Positions 1 through 8,229 of a DNA stretch of 64,000 nt are shown piece after piece (positions within the stretch are counted from its first letter, which is position 1; each line of letters opens with the position of its first letter). The notes beneath the pieces were generated by a model. That model searched no databases, had not been told where the DNA came from, and saw nothing but the letters and a program-made list of their open reading frames with translations. Source of the stretch: CAVSKL01 sp963728475 [NCBI: Candidatus Eiseniibacteriota bacterium] (GTDB lineage Bacteria; Eisenbacteria; RBG-16-71-46; JABDJR01); contig CAVSKL010000003.1 of assembly GCA_963728475.1 (NCBI GenBank), forward strand, positions 620,001-684,000. Direction: 5' to 3'. A program made the translations under genes and the position numbers.

Positions 1-358
1 GCTTCTTGAGCGCGCTCCCGGAGGAGAAGAGGTCGCGCAGCGTCTCCTCTTCCTTCTTCTTCTGGGCCGAGAACCGGCGGAGCTCCTCGTCCACCCCGGC
101 CGCGGTCTCGCCGCGGGGGAGTTTCTCCAGGGCGAGGTGGTCGCGGATCTCGACCCGCGACTCGAACGGTCCCTTGAGCATCCGCACGATCCCCTCGCGC
201 TCGAGCGAGGCGGCCAGCACCCCGGCCCACTCGCGGGAGACCCCCACCAGGTCCGCCGCCTCCTCCACCGTGGGGGGACGGCCCTGGTTCCGCGCGGTGA
301 GGACGCGGACCGCCGCCACCAGGAGGTGGCCCTCGTTGTAGCCGGCGCGGACTTCCAT
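1..358 (-). CDS. Hypothetical protein with winged-helix-like region, 3' end cut by window edge
   Basis: About 119 residues are visible from the ATG at 358; the end lies beyond the left edge. A helical N-terminus is followed by 'TVEEAADLVGVSREW', a typical helix-turn-helix pattern, then 'GPFESRVEIRDHLALEKL', and a charged stretch starting 'AQKKKEEE'. This suggests a small DNA-binding or regulatory protein, but no family-specific motif is visible and I do not assign a function. The codon pattern (GC-rich third positions) and unbroken frame support a real gene. It is transcribed in the same direction as the amidohydrolase group and lies downstream of it, separated by a tandem repeat. Confidence 0.6.
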   Translation of the reverse strand, partial: MEVRAGYNEGHLLVAAVRVLTARNQGRPPTVEEAADLVGVSREWAGVLAASLEREGIVRMLKGPFESRVEIRDHLALEKLPRGETAAGVDEELRRFSAQKKKEEETLRDLFSSGSALKK

Positions 359-416
359 GGCCACGATTGTAGACCCGCAGGCGCGCCCGAGGAAGCGCCG
401 GGACGGCCCGGCCCCG

Positions 417-530
417 GAACCCGGGAGCGCCCGGCTCAGAACCCCGGGAGCGCCCGGCTCAGAACTCCGGGAGCGCCCGGCTCAGAGCCCCGGGAGCGCC
501 CGGGTCAGAACCCCAGGAGCGCCCGCGTGT
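417..530. repeat. 23-bp tandem repeat, about five copies
   Basis: Copies of GGGAGCGCCCGGCTCAGAAC plus three bases begin at 423, 446, 469, 492 and 515, an exact 23-base period. The fourth copy contains the stop codon of the amidohydrolase gene (TCA at 505-507 on the plus strand), and the same TCA recurs in each of the first four copies. The array therefore looks like repeated duplication of that gene's 3' end. Confidence 0.85.
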
Positions 531-1440
531 TCCCCCCCAGGATCCGCCCGCGGTCGGCGGCGGAGACCCCGGCCTCGTCCAGCGCCCGGGCCTGCTCCGC
601 AAACAGGTCCGCACGCCAGCCTCGGGGGAAGATGCTGGAGTCGGTGCCGAAGTGGATGCGCCCGGCCCCCACCACCTCCAGCGCCCGGCGGAACACGCCG
701 GCCAGGGTGAGCCGGCCCGGGTGGAGCCGCATCCAGGAGTTGCTGCTGGAGGTGTCCAGCGACACGTTGGGCCGCCCGGCGGCCAGCTCCAGGGTCTCCT
801 CGAAGTAACCGCCTCCGAAGTGGGGGATCACGAACCGGATCTCGGGATGGCGCCCGGCCGCATCCCGGAGCCGCGCCGGAGTGGCGAAGCCGATGTCGAA
901 GTCCGAAGGAAGCTCCAAGAGGTCCCGCACCTGCACCCGCAGCGTCCCCATGTGGGTGATGAGCGGGAGCCCCAAGCGCTCCACCGCGGCGTAGAAGGGC
1001 TCCACGAGCGCGCTCGAGAGGTCGTAGCGGTGCATGGCGGGGAAGAGAACCAGCCCCTTTACCCCGAAGCGCCCGGCCAGTTCCTCCACCCGCGCCACCG
1101 CATCGGCGGCGACGGGGTTCACCAGGCAGAAGGGCACCAAGCGTCCACCCGAGGCCTCGGCGCCGGCCGCGACCGAGCCCATCTCCTCCGGAAGACTGGC
1201 GAAGGTCACCATCCGCTCCACCCCGTGGCGGTCCATCTCGGCGGTCCAGCGGCGGGCGTGCTCCTCGGGCGAGCCGGAGGGGACCTCGATCCCGGCCGCG
1301 CGGAGCCGCGCGTAACCCGGTTCCACCTTTCCCCCGGAACCGGCGCTCGCGGCCAGGATCCGGAAGAAGTCGGGGCCGAAGAAGTGGGTGTGGACGTCGA
1401 ACACACCGCCGGGAGCCGTGGTCACGTCAGGAACCTCCAT
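505..1440 (-). CDS. Amidohydrolase 2 family metal-dependent hydrolase/decarboxylase
   Basis: 311 residues, the usual size for the ACMSD-like amidohydrolase 2 TIM-barrel family. The N-terminal metal motif is seen as 'FDVHTHFFG' (His17 and His19), followed by 'LITHMG' and 'FVIPHFGGG' His ligands and a C-terminal 'HFGTDSSIFPRGW' carrying the conserved Asp. Such enzymes hydrolyse or decarboxylate small acids in the cytoplasm; the substrate cannot be read from sequence. The start at 1440 overlaps the upstream TauE/SafE gene by 14 bases, suggesting co-transcription. Its last codons lie in the 23-bp repeat. Confidence 0.85.
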   Translation of the reverse strand: MEVPDVTTAPGGVFDVHTHFFGPDFFRILAASAGSGGKVEPGYARLRAAGIEVPSGSPEEHARRWTAEMDRHGVERMVTFASLPEEMGSVAAGAEASGGRLVPFCLVNPVAADAVARVEELAGRFGVKGLVLFPAMHRYDLSSALVEPFYAAVERLGLPLITHMGTLRVQVRDLLELPSDFDIGFATPARLRDAAGRHPEIRFVIPHFGGGYFEETLELAAGRPNVSLDTSSSNSWMRLHPGRLTLAGVFRRALEVVGAGRIHFGTDSSIFPRGWRADLFAEQARALDEAGVSAADRGRILGGNTRALLGF

Positions 1441-2218
1441 GGCCGAGCCAGCGGCCGATGAGCTTGGGAACCCCCATGAGTTCGGCCGCGGAGACCACGA
1501 CCGCCACCGCCAGCACCACCCGCACCAGCTTCTCGCCCTTCCGCACCGCCATGTGCGCGCCCAGCCATCCTCCCCAGGTGGTGCCGAGGGCGAGGGCCAG
1601 CCCCGGCACCAGGGCCACCTTGCCGTGGGCGATGAACAACGCCAGCGCCAGCACGCTGTAGACCAGGATCAGGAACACCTTGATCAGGTTCGCCCGCACC
1701 AGGTTCAGCCCCTGCATCCCCACCAGCACGGCCAGGTAGAAGAAGCCGACACCGGCCTGGAGGAACCCTCCGTAGATCCCGATCAGGAAGTACACGGGCC
1801 AGGTCCACCAGTGGAGCTTCACCCTCACCGGACCCTCGGGCGGCTGCGGCCGGGACCGGCGAAGCAGCGGCACCAGCATCACCACCAGGATGACGCCGAT
1901 CGCGCGCTTCATGATCGCCTCGTTCAGGTTCACCGCCAGCCGCACCCCGATGTAGGCGCCGGCCACCGAGGGGATCAGGAGCAGCATGGCTTCGCGGCCG
2001 AGCTTGAGCCCGTGGCGGCGGAAGCCCGCCATCGCCCCCATGTTCTGGAGCACGATGGCCACGCGGTTGGTGCCGTTGGCCACCGTGGGCGGGAGTCCGG
2101 CGAAGATGAGAAGCGGGAGGGTGATCAGCGATCCCCCGCCCGCCATGGTGTTGATGATGCCCGCCACCAGCCCGCCCGCGAAGATCGCCGCGAGCAGGAA
2201 GATGTTCAGTCCGCCCAT
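1427..2218 (-). CDS. TauE/SafE family sulfite/organosulfonate exporter-like membrane protein
   Basis: 263 residues with about eight hydrophobic segments. The N-terminal 'GGLVAGIINTMAGGGSL' and 'GTNRVAIVLQN' are typical of the TauE/SafE family, and the second half repeats the fold ('GIYGGFLQAGVGFFYL'). The family exports sulfite, sulfoacetate or related anions across the inner membrane, although many members are uncharacterised. It sits in a minus-strand run with a rhodanese and a MauE-like protein, which makes a sulfur role plausible. Start chosen at MGGLNIF because the hydrophobic first helix begins there. Confidence 0.85.
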   Translation of the reverse strand: MGGLNIFLLAAIFAGGLVAGIINTMAGGGSLITLPLLIFAGLPPTVANGTNRVAIVLQNMGAMAGFRRHGLKLGREAMLLLIPSVAGAYIGVRLAVNLNEAIMKRAIGVILVVMLVPLLRRSRPQPPEGPVRVKLHWWTWPVYFLIGIYGGFLQAGVGFFYLAVLVGMQGLNLVRANLIKVFLILVYSVLALALFIAHGKVALVPGLALALGTTWGGWLGAHMAVRKGEKLVRVVLAVAVVVSAAELMGVPKLIGRWLGHGGS

Positions 2219-2242
2219 CCCGCCCCCCCGTTCATCCGGCGC

Positions 2243-2698
2243 TTAGACTGCTTCCGCGTGCCGCGGGGCGGAGGCCGGCGCCCCCTCGACCCTGGGATAC
2301 CCCAGCCAGGCCAGGAGCAGGAACACCACGTCGCGCAGGAGCGCGGTCCAGCCGGTGCGGGTGGCGTCGGCGGTGCCGAAGCAGCCGCAGGCGATGTCCA
2401 GGTGGCGGACGATCGCGCTCAGGATGGCGAGCAGGAACACGGCGAGGAAGAACCCCAGGACCCAGGTCGCGCCCCGGGGAGCCAGGTTCAGGATCAGCGC
2501 GAGCCCGGCCACCAGTTCGATCCACGGGATCACCATCGCGAGCACGTTCTCGATCGCGATCGGGAGCAGGTGGTAGTTGTGGAGATCGGCGGCGAAGCCG
2601 GCCAGGTCTCCGATCTTGGCCAGCGACGCCCACACGAAGATGCCCCCCAGGATGAAGCGGGCGAGGTAGCGCCAACCCCAGCTCGGTCGTTCGATCAT
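2243..2698 (-). CDS. MauE/DoxX-like redox-associated membrane protein
   Basis: 151 residues from the ATG at 2698, which overlaps the stop of the upstream rhodanese gene in an ATGA arrangement. Four membrane helices are evident, starting 'YLARFILGGIFVWASLAKI', and the loop 'DIACGCFGTAD' carries the CGCFG cysteine pair typical of MauE-type proteins. MauE members help form disulfides or handle thiols in partner proteins at the cytoplasmic membrane. Overlap with a rhodanese suggests the two act together. An upstream in-frame ATG would add 42 residues inside the rhodanese gene and is less likely. Confidence 0.8.
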   Translation of the reverse strand: MIERPSWGWRYLARFILGGIFVWASLAKIGDLAGFAADLHNYHLLPIAIENVLAMVIPWIELVAGLALILNLAPRGATWVLGFFLAVFLLAILSAIVRHLDIACGCFGTADATRTGWTALLRDVVFLLLAWLGYPRVEGAPASAPRHAEAV

Positions 2699-3468
2699 GG
2701 ATTCGCTCCGGTGGCGGTGGGGTAGCCGGCGTCCGACCAGCCGGGATAGCCGTCGGTGAGGATGAGCACCCGCTTGTGGCCGACCTGCGTGATCACGGTG
2801 CCCAGGTCGAGCGAAAGCTCGCAATCTCCGCCGTCGCAGTAGACCAGGATCGGTCGCGGGTCCTTGGCCGTCTTCATGATCCAGTCGGGGTCGCCCGCCT
2901 TCTGATCGTAGGGCGCGTCCACCGCCCCCTGGATGTGGCCGTCGGCGTACTCGCCGGGGTCGCGGGCGTCCAGGACCAGGAGCCCGCCGCGGTCGTAGAA
3001 GGTCTTGGCCTTGGCCAGGGAGACGTTCCTGGGGAGGTCGGAGGCGGGGATGTCGGAGTAGAGATCCTTCCCCGCGGCCGGCGCCTTTCCCGCGTCCGGG
3101 GTGCCGGCCGCCGCCTTCCCCGCGGCCGCCGCGCCGGCCTCGTCAACGGTCTTCCCGGCCGCCGCCTTCCCCGCGGCCGGGGTGCCGGCCGCCGCCTTCT
3201 CCGGTTCGCTCTTCATGCCGGTCTGGGCCCCACCGGCGGCCGGGGAAGCGCCGGCGGCCTCGTCCGAGGCCTCGGGCGGGGTCTGGGAGGTGGAGGCGGG
3301 CGGCTCGACCGCGCCGGCCCCGGAATCGGCCGCGTCCAGGTCGACCGCGATCTTCGGCTCCGCCTTCCACGGGAGCGCGCGGGGGCGCACCAGGTTATAG
3401 CCCAGCCCCAGGATCAGGCCGAGGGCGATGATGACCAGGATGCTCTTCAGGGGGTTCATGGTATTCAT
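2695..3468 (-). CDS. Membrane-anchored rhodanese-domain protein
   Basis: 257 residues: an N-terminal membrane anchor (about residues 8-26), a long Ala/Gly/Lys/Pro-rich linker with repeated 'AAAGK' blocks (about 70-135), and a C-terminal rhodanese domain ('LVLDARDPGEYADGHIQGA', then active-site loop 'VYCDGGDCELS'). Rhodaneses carry sulfane sulfur on the active-site Cys; this one should face the periplasm. The gene overlaps the MauE-like gene and is upstream of a TauE/SafE exporter. A TAGAAT box at 3477-3482 (minus sense) sits 8 bases before the ATG at 3468, although a GAGG that could serve as ribosome site lies in the same gap. ATG 3459 is an alternative start. Confidence 0.82.
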   Translation of the reverse strand: MNTMNPLKSILVIIALGLILGLGYNLVRPRALPWKAEPKIAVDLDAADSGAGAVEPPASTSQTPPEASDEAAGASPAAGGAQTGMKSEPEKAAAGTPAAGKAAAGKTVDEAGAAAAGKAAAGTPDAGKAPAAGKDLYSDIPASDLPRNVSLAKAKTFYDRGGLLVLDARDPGEYADGHIQGAVDAPYDQKAGDPDWIMKTAKDPRPILVYCDGGDCELSLDLGTVITQVGHKRVLILTDGYPGWSDAGYPTATGANP

Positions 3469-3596
3469 GGTCCTCGATTCTAGCGGCTGGGAGCCGGATG
3501 AGAAACTGCTTGCGTGGCCCGGCGCGGGGGGGCCGCCGCCCTCGGGGGGTGCGGAGCGGCCGCCGCCGGCGAGCCGTGGCCGGCCGCTCAGTTGGG

Positions 3597-3602
3597 TATA
3601 AT
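3597..3602 (+). promoter_or_regulatory. TATAAT -10 box for the M14 peptidase gene
   Basis: A perfect TATAAT lies 7 bases before ATG 3610. No convincing -35 hexamer is seen at the usual distance. Transcription would start at or next to the initiation codon, so the message is probably leaderless. Confidence 0.55.
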
Positions 3603-3609
3603 GCGCGGG

Positions 3610-6186
3610 ATGAAGCTATTCCCCCCAATCTCCCGGCGGTTCCGGCCGGCGGGGTCCCGGGCCGCGGTCCGGGCGCCCGCCCTGCTCGCGGCCCTGGCCG
3701 CCCTGGCGGCGGTCCTCACCGCGGCCGCGCCGGTGCCGCCCCGGCCTCCGGATCCCTCGGTGGCCCCGGTCCGCCCCGGCCCCCTTCCTCTCTACGAGAT
3801 CGACCTCAGCCTTCCCGACGCCTGGGGCAGGTTCCTGGGGCTGGACCTGGATTTCCTCCAGGTGCGGCGGGGGTACCGGGCCACCGTGCTGGGGTGGCCG
3901 GGAACCAGGGAGGTCCTGGACGACGCCCTCCTCTGCTACACCGAGACCACCCCCGACTACGGCGCCATGCTGGCCCGCGGGAACCGGGTGCGCCCCCGCG
4001 CCGGGGTTCTCCGCGCCGCCTCGGGGTCCGGGGCGTGGAACGTGCCCCCCATCGGCCGGGGCTCCTTCGCCGGGTTCCGCTCGCTGGAGGAGGTCTACGC
4101 GCTCCTCGACTCGCTTGCCGCCACCGACCCCGCGCTGGTGACCGCGCTCGACACCATCGGAACGAGCGTGGCGGGGCGGCCGATCCTCGCCGTCGGGATC
4201 ACCGACCGGAGCCGCCCCCTGGGGACCCGCCCCGAGGCGCTCTTCACCTCGCTCACCCACGCCCGGGAGCCGGAGGGGATGGAGGCGGTGCTCTATTTCA
4301 TGGAGCGGCTCCTGGCGGGCTACGGCTCCGATCCGGTCCTCACCTATCTGGTTCAGAACCGCGAAATCTGGTTCGTGCCGGTGGTGAACCCCGACGGCTA
4401 CGGGCTCAACCAGGCCTACTGGGACTCGACCGGGAGCTACTACTTCTGGCGGAAGAATCTCCGCGACAACAACGGAAACGGCGTCTTCGACACCGGGGAC
4501 GGGGTGGATCTGAACCGCAACTTCGGGTACGAGTGGGGCTACGACGACCAGGGCTCCTCGTCCTTCACGGTGAGCGAGATCTATCGCGGCCCCTCGGCTT
4601 TCTCGGAGCCGGAGACGCGGGCGGTGCGCGACCTCTGCGACGGGCACGCCTTCCGCACCGTCGACAACGTCCACACCTTTTCCGAGGACGTGCTCTACCC
4701 CTGGAGTTACATCCCCGCCGACGCTCCCGATTCCCTCGCCCTCATCCGGCTCGCCGACGCCCGCGTCCGGGTCTCGCACTACGGCTACGGCCGCTCCGGA
4801 CAGCTTCTCTACCCGGTGAACGGCGACGCCAACGACTGGATGTACGGAGACACGGTGGACAAACCGCGCGCCCTGGCGTTCACCACCGAGGCCGGCAACG
4901 ACGACGACGGATTCTGGCCCGCCCCCGCGCGCATCCTCCCGGTGGCCGCGGAGAACCTGGAGAGCTTCCTCGCCCTGGCCTACGCCGCCGGGACCTATCT
5001 CCGCGCCGACAGCGTGCGGACGGCGGCCGGGAGCGGCATCGCCCGTCCCGGCGAGGTGTTTGGACTCGAGGTGCGCCTCCGCGACCTGGGGGCGGCCGGC
5101 GCCGCCTCCGCTCCGGTGACGGTGACCGCGGCCTCGGGGACGGCCGGCATGAGCGTGACGGCGGGCACCGCGGACTACCCCACGCTCGTGCCCGGACAGA
5201 GCGCGTGGCCGGCGGCGGGACCGGAGATCCGGGTGGCGGTGGACGGCGCAGTGGCGCCGGGAACCCTGGCGCGCCTCTCCCTGGAGATCGCCGACGCCGA
5301 GGGCTACGTCGGCCGGGACACCGTCTCGTTCCGGATCGGCGAGCCCACCGTGGTGTTCGCCGACAGCGCGAACGCCGGCCTCGCGAACTGGACGGCGTCC
5401 GGGGGGTGGGGGCTGGAGTCGGTGGGCGGAAACCAGGTCTTCTCCGATTCGCCGGGGGGCAATTACGCGCCGAACGCCGACGCCGTGCTGACGCTGAACC
5501 ACGGCCTGGACCTGAGCGGGGCGGCCGCCGCGGCGCTCCGGTACCGGGCCCGCTGGGACATCGAGGTGGGCTACGACTTCGGCCGGGTGGAGGCGAGCGC
5601 GGACTCCGGCGCCACCTGGACCGCTCTCGCCGGCACCCGCACCCGCCCCGGGCACGGGACCACCGGCGGCTACGCCGGCGGCACCCAGCCCGCGGGGGAG
5701 CCGGGCTACGACGGCGACCGCCGGTTCTGGGACGTGGAAGAGATGGATCTCTCCGCCTTCGCGGGAGCGCCCGACCTGCGGCTCCGCTTTGTCCTCACCA
5801 GCGACACCGGCCTGCAGCTCGAGGGGTGGAAGCTCGACGAGGTGACCGTGCTCGCCTACGCCCCTCCCTCCCCGCTGGCGGTGGCCGGGCCCGGGCCGGA
5901 GCCGCCGGCGGCGCCGCGGGTGGAGCGGGTGAACCCCAACCCGGTTCGCGGCCGGACCGAGATCACCTTCGACCTTCCCGCCGCGACGCCGGTGCGGCTG
6001 AGCGTGTTCGACGTGGCGGGGCGGCGGGTCCGGGTGCTCACCGAGGGATACGCCGGGGCGGGGGAGCGCCGGGTGGCGTGGGACGGGCGCGGGAGCGACG
6101 GCGTCCGGCTCCCCGCCGGCACCTACTTCGTGCGGCTCGACACCCCGCGCCGGTCGGCCTCGATCAAGCTCCTGCTCCTGCCGTAG
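3610..6186 (+). CDS. Secreted M14 zinc carboxypeptidase with FlgD-like C-terminal tail
   Basis: 858 residues from ATG 3610, chosen because a perfect -10 box ends 7 bases before it; ATG 3601 overlaps that box. A signal peptide is followed by the M14 domain: zinc ligands in 'HAREPE' (His217, Glu220) and 'VHTFSE' (His355), substrate-binding 'DLNRNFGYEWG', and the catalytic Glu427 in 'FTTEAGND'. The middle holds a jelly-roll-like region, and the last 85 residues ('NPNPVRGRTEITFDL', ending 'RSASIKLLLLP') form a FlgD Ig-like tail, common on secreted proteins in Eisenbacteria-like and FCB bacteria. The enzyme probably trims peptides outside the cell. Confidence 0.9.
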   Translation: MKLFPPISRRFRPAGSRAAVRAPALLAALAALAAVLTAAAPVPPRPPDPSVAPVRPGPLPLYEIDLSLPDAWGRFLGLDLDFLQVRRGYRATVLGWPGTREVLDDALLCYTETTPDYGAMLARGNRVRPRAGVLRAASGSGAWNVPPIGRGSFAGFRSLEEVYALLDSLAATDPALVTALDTIGTSVAGRPILAVGITDRSRPLGTRPEALFTSLTHAREPEGMEAVLYFMERLLAGYGSDPVLTYLVQNREIWFVPVVNPDGYGLNQAYWDSTGSYYFWRKNLRDNNGNGVFDTGDGVDLNRNFGYEWGYDDQGSSSFTVSEIYRGPSAFSEPETRAVRDLCDGHAFRTVDNVHTFSEDVLYPWSYIPADAPDSLALIRLADARVRVSHYGYGRSGQLLYPVNGDANDWMYGDTVDKPRALAFTTEAGNDDDGFWPAPARILPVAAENLESFLALAYAAGTYLRADSVRTAAGSGIARPGEVFGLEVRLRDLGAAGAASAPVTVTAASGTAGMSVTAGTADYPTLVPGQSAWPAAGPEIRVAVDGAVAPGTLARLSLEIADAEGYVGRDTVSFRIGEPTVVFADSANAGLANWTASGGWGLESVGGNQVFSDSPGGNYAPNADAVLTLNHGLDLSGAAAAALRYRARWDIEVGYDFGRVEASADSGATWTALAGTRTRPGHGTTGGYAGGTQPAGEPGYDGDRRFWDVEEMDLSAFAGAPDLRLRFVLTSDTGLQLEGWKLDEVTVLAYAPPSPLAVAGPGPEPPAAPRVERVNPNPVRGRTEITFDLPAATPVRLSVFDVAGRRVRVLTEGYAGAGERRVAWDGRGSDGVRLPAGTYFVRLDTPRRSASIKLLLLP

Positions 6187-6387
6187 CGGCTCGCCGCGAC
6201 ACGAATGCCGGACGGGGACAGTTCCTATCATTTTCTTGAGCGCACCCACCGGTTCTCGGTGCCGCCCGAGGATCCCCATGGATCGAAACGAGGTCCTGGA
6301 GTAAGACTCGGGTGAAGCGGGGGAGCCGCCACCAAATGGCGACCGTTTCCCCCGGGGGCCGCACGCCCGGCCGCTCTCCCGCGGAGC
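6187..6387. other. Gene-free stretch before the lipoprotein remnant
   Basis: Includes GGGGACAGTTCCTATCATTT at about 6214-6234, which resembles short end sequences seen beside some REP-type transposase genes, but no transposase or second copy is present. An ATG at 6336 opens a frame that does not match the lipoprotein fragment downstream. Confidence 0.4.
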
Positions 6388-6615
6388 ATTGTTCCGCTCC
6401 TCCTCGCGGCCCTCATCGCGCTCCTCTCCTCCTGCGGGCGGCGCGCGACCGATCCCGGCTCCCCGGAGTGTCTGGTCTTCCCCAGCTTGGTGCAGTTCGG
6501 GTGGGTCCGGGTCGGGGACAGCACCGAAGCCGGGTTCAAGGTCAAGAACATGGGAGCCGGCGTGCTGGAAGTGACCCCGCAGCTGGACTCCCCACGGCCA
6601 ACTGGGGGCTCGTGA
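6388..6615 (+). pseudogene. Remnant of a lipoprotein with SPD-2/Hydin-like domain
   Basis: The frame reads a hydrophobic run 'IVPLLLAALIALLSSC', a clear lipobox, then 'CLVFPSLVQFGWVRVGDST' and 'GFKVKNMGAGVLEVTPQL', and stops at 6613. This matches the start of the beta-helix lipoprotein at the right edge ('CLVEPDTLDFGRVEIDSM', 'FVVRNAGSAGE'). No ATG, GTG or TTG precedes the hydrophobic run in frame after the stop at 6313, and the domain is cut after about 50 residues. I read it as the decayed 5' end of a paralogue. Confidence 0.65.
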
Positions 6616-6638
6616 TGCGGGAGCCCGGGCCGGTCGGC

Positions 6639-6644
6639 TAGACT
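6639..6644 (+). promoter_or_regulatory. TAGACT -10-like box before the aldehyde dehydrogenase gene
   Basis: TAGACT lies 19 bases before ATG 6664, followed by GGGGGGAGGAGG as a strong ribosome site. No clear -35 box was found. The position would give a leader of roughly a dozen bases. Confidence 0.35.
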
Positions 6645-6663
6645 GGGGGGAGGAGGTTTCATC

Positions 6664-8097
6664 ATGCAATACGGGATGTTCGTGGACGGCGCCTTCACCG
6701 CCACCAAGGAATCGAAGACGGTCAAGAGCCCCTACGACCAGGAGCCGGTGGGGGAGATCGGGCGGGCCTCGGCCGCGGACGTGGAGCGCGCGATCGCGAG
6801 CGCGGTCCGCGCGGCCCCGGTCATGGCCGCGCTTCCCGCCTGGCGGCGGAGCGAGATCCTCCTCCGCGCCCGCGCCCACGTGGAGGCGCGCAAGGACATC
6901 TTCGCCCGCACGTTGATGGAGGAGGCGGGTAAGCCCATCCGCTACGCCCGCGCCGAAGTGGAGCGCTGCCTGGACACCCTCACCGACGCCGCCGACCTGG
7001 CGCGGACCCTCGGCGGGGAGATCCTCCCCCTGGACGCCTTCAAGCCCGGCGAAGGGCGGGTGGGGCTCCTGAAGCGCGTCCCCGCGGGGCCGGTGACCGC
7101 GATCAGCCCGTTCAACTTTCCCCTGAACCTGGTCGCCCACAAGCTCGCCCCCTCGGTGGCTTGCGGGTGCCCGGTGGTGCTGAAGCCCGCCTCGCAGACT
7201 CCGTTCTCGTCCATGCTCCTGGCCGAGGCGTTCGCGGAGGCGGGCCTGCCCCGCGGCGGGCTGGCTGTACTCTCCACCGACTCCGCCACCGCACGGCCCC
7301 TGGTCGAGGACGACCGGATGAAGGTGCTCACCTTCACCGGGAGCGCGGAGGTGGGCTGGGGGCTCAAGGCCCGCGCCGTCCGCAAACTGGTTGCCCTCGA
7401 GCTGGGCGGGAACGCCGCGGCGGTGGTGGAACGGGACGTGGATCCCGTCGCCGCCGCCCGCCGGATCGCTCCCGCCGCCTACGCCTACGCCGGCCAGTCC
7501 TGCATCAGCGTCCAGCGGGTGCTGGTGCATCGCGACGTCTACGACCGCTTCCGCGACGCCTTCGTGGAGGCCGCCCGGACCCGGGTCCCCACCGGCGACC
7601 CCGCCGATCCGGACGTGGTGGCGGGCCCCTTGATCACCCCCCAGGACGCCGACCGGATCCTGCAATGGTCGGCCGACGCGGAGCGGAAGGGGGCCCGGCG
7701 GCTCCTGGGTGGAGAGCGCGAGGGCTCGGTCCTGAGCCCGGTGGTGCTGGAGAACGTGGCCCACGACGCGGACATCTCCTGCAAGGAGGCGTTCGGGCCG
7801 GTGGCGCTCCTGGAACCCTTCGACGATTTCGAGGCCGCCCTGGCCGCGGTCAACGACAGCGTCTACGGCCTCCAGGCCGGGGTGTTCACGAACGACCTGC
7901 CCAAGGTGCTCCGGGCCTGGGACGTGCTGGAGGTGGGGGGGATCATCCACAACGACTACCCGACCTACCGCGTGGATCACATGCCCTACGGCGGGGTCAA
8001 GGAGAGCGGCCAGGGCCGGGAAGGCGCCCGCTACGCCATGGAACACCTGACCGAGCGGCGGCTCCTGGTCCTGAACCGGACGATCCCGGGGGCGTAG
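6664..8097 (+). CDS. NAD(P)-dependent aldehyde dehydrogenase
   Basis: 477 residues, standard length for the ALDH superfamily. The general base Glu246 is in 'ALELGGNAAAVV' and the catalytic Cys280 in 'YAGQSCISVQRV'; 'ISPFNFPLNLVAHKLAPS' and 'FTGSAEVGW' form the nucleotide-binding fold. It oxidises an aldehyde to the acid (or acylates) in the cytoplasm. Resemblance to the lactaldehyde/non-phosphorylating GAPDH branch is suggested by the overall pattern, but the substrate is not determined. A strong Shine-Dalgarno (GGAGGAGG) precedes the ATG. It appears to be a single-gene unit. Confidence 0.9.
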   Translation: MQYGMFVDGAFTATKESKTVKSPYDQEPVGEIGRASAADVERAIASAVRAAPVMAALPAWRRSEILLRARAHVEARKDIFARTLMEEAGKPIRYARAEVERCLDTLTDAADLARTLGGEILPLDAFKPGEGRVGLLKRVPAGPVTAISPFNFPLNLVAHKLAPSVACGCPVVLKPASQTPFSSMLLAEAFAEAGLPRGGLAVLSTDSATARPLVEDDRMKVLTFTGSAEVGWGLKARAVRKLVALELGGNAAAVVERDVDPVAAARRIAPAAYAYAGQSCISVQRVLVHRDVYDRFRDAFVEAARTRVPTGDPADPDVVAGPLITPQDADRILQWSADAERKGARRLLGGEREGSVLSPVVLENVAHDADISCKEAFGPVALLEPFDDFEAALAAVNDSVYGLQAGVFTNDLPKVLRAWDVLEVGGIIHNDYPTYRVDHMPYGGVKESGQGREGARYAMEHLTERRLLVLNRTIPGA

Positions 8098-8229
8098 CCG
8101 AGCCAGTGGGGCCGCCTCCCCGCTTCCGGCTTGACGAAACCCCACCGGGGCGGGGACATTCGTGGCCCTGTCGGACCCGTTTCCGTCCCCCGGCGCCGGA
8201 GGCAACCGGCCTTTCCAGGAGGAGCCCCG

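Noticed and set aside
6214-6234. GGGGACAGTTCC-type sequence as an insertion-element end
   Set aside because: No transposase, inverted partner or duplicated target is visible.
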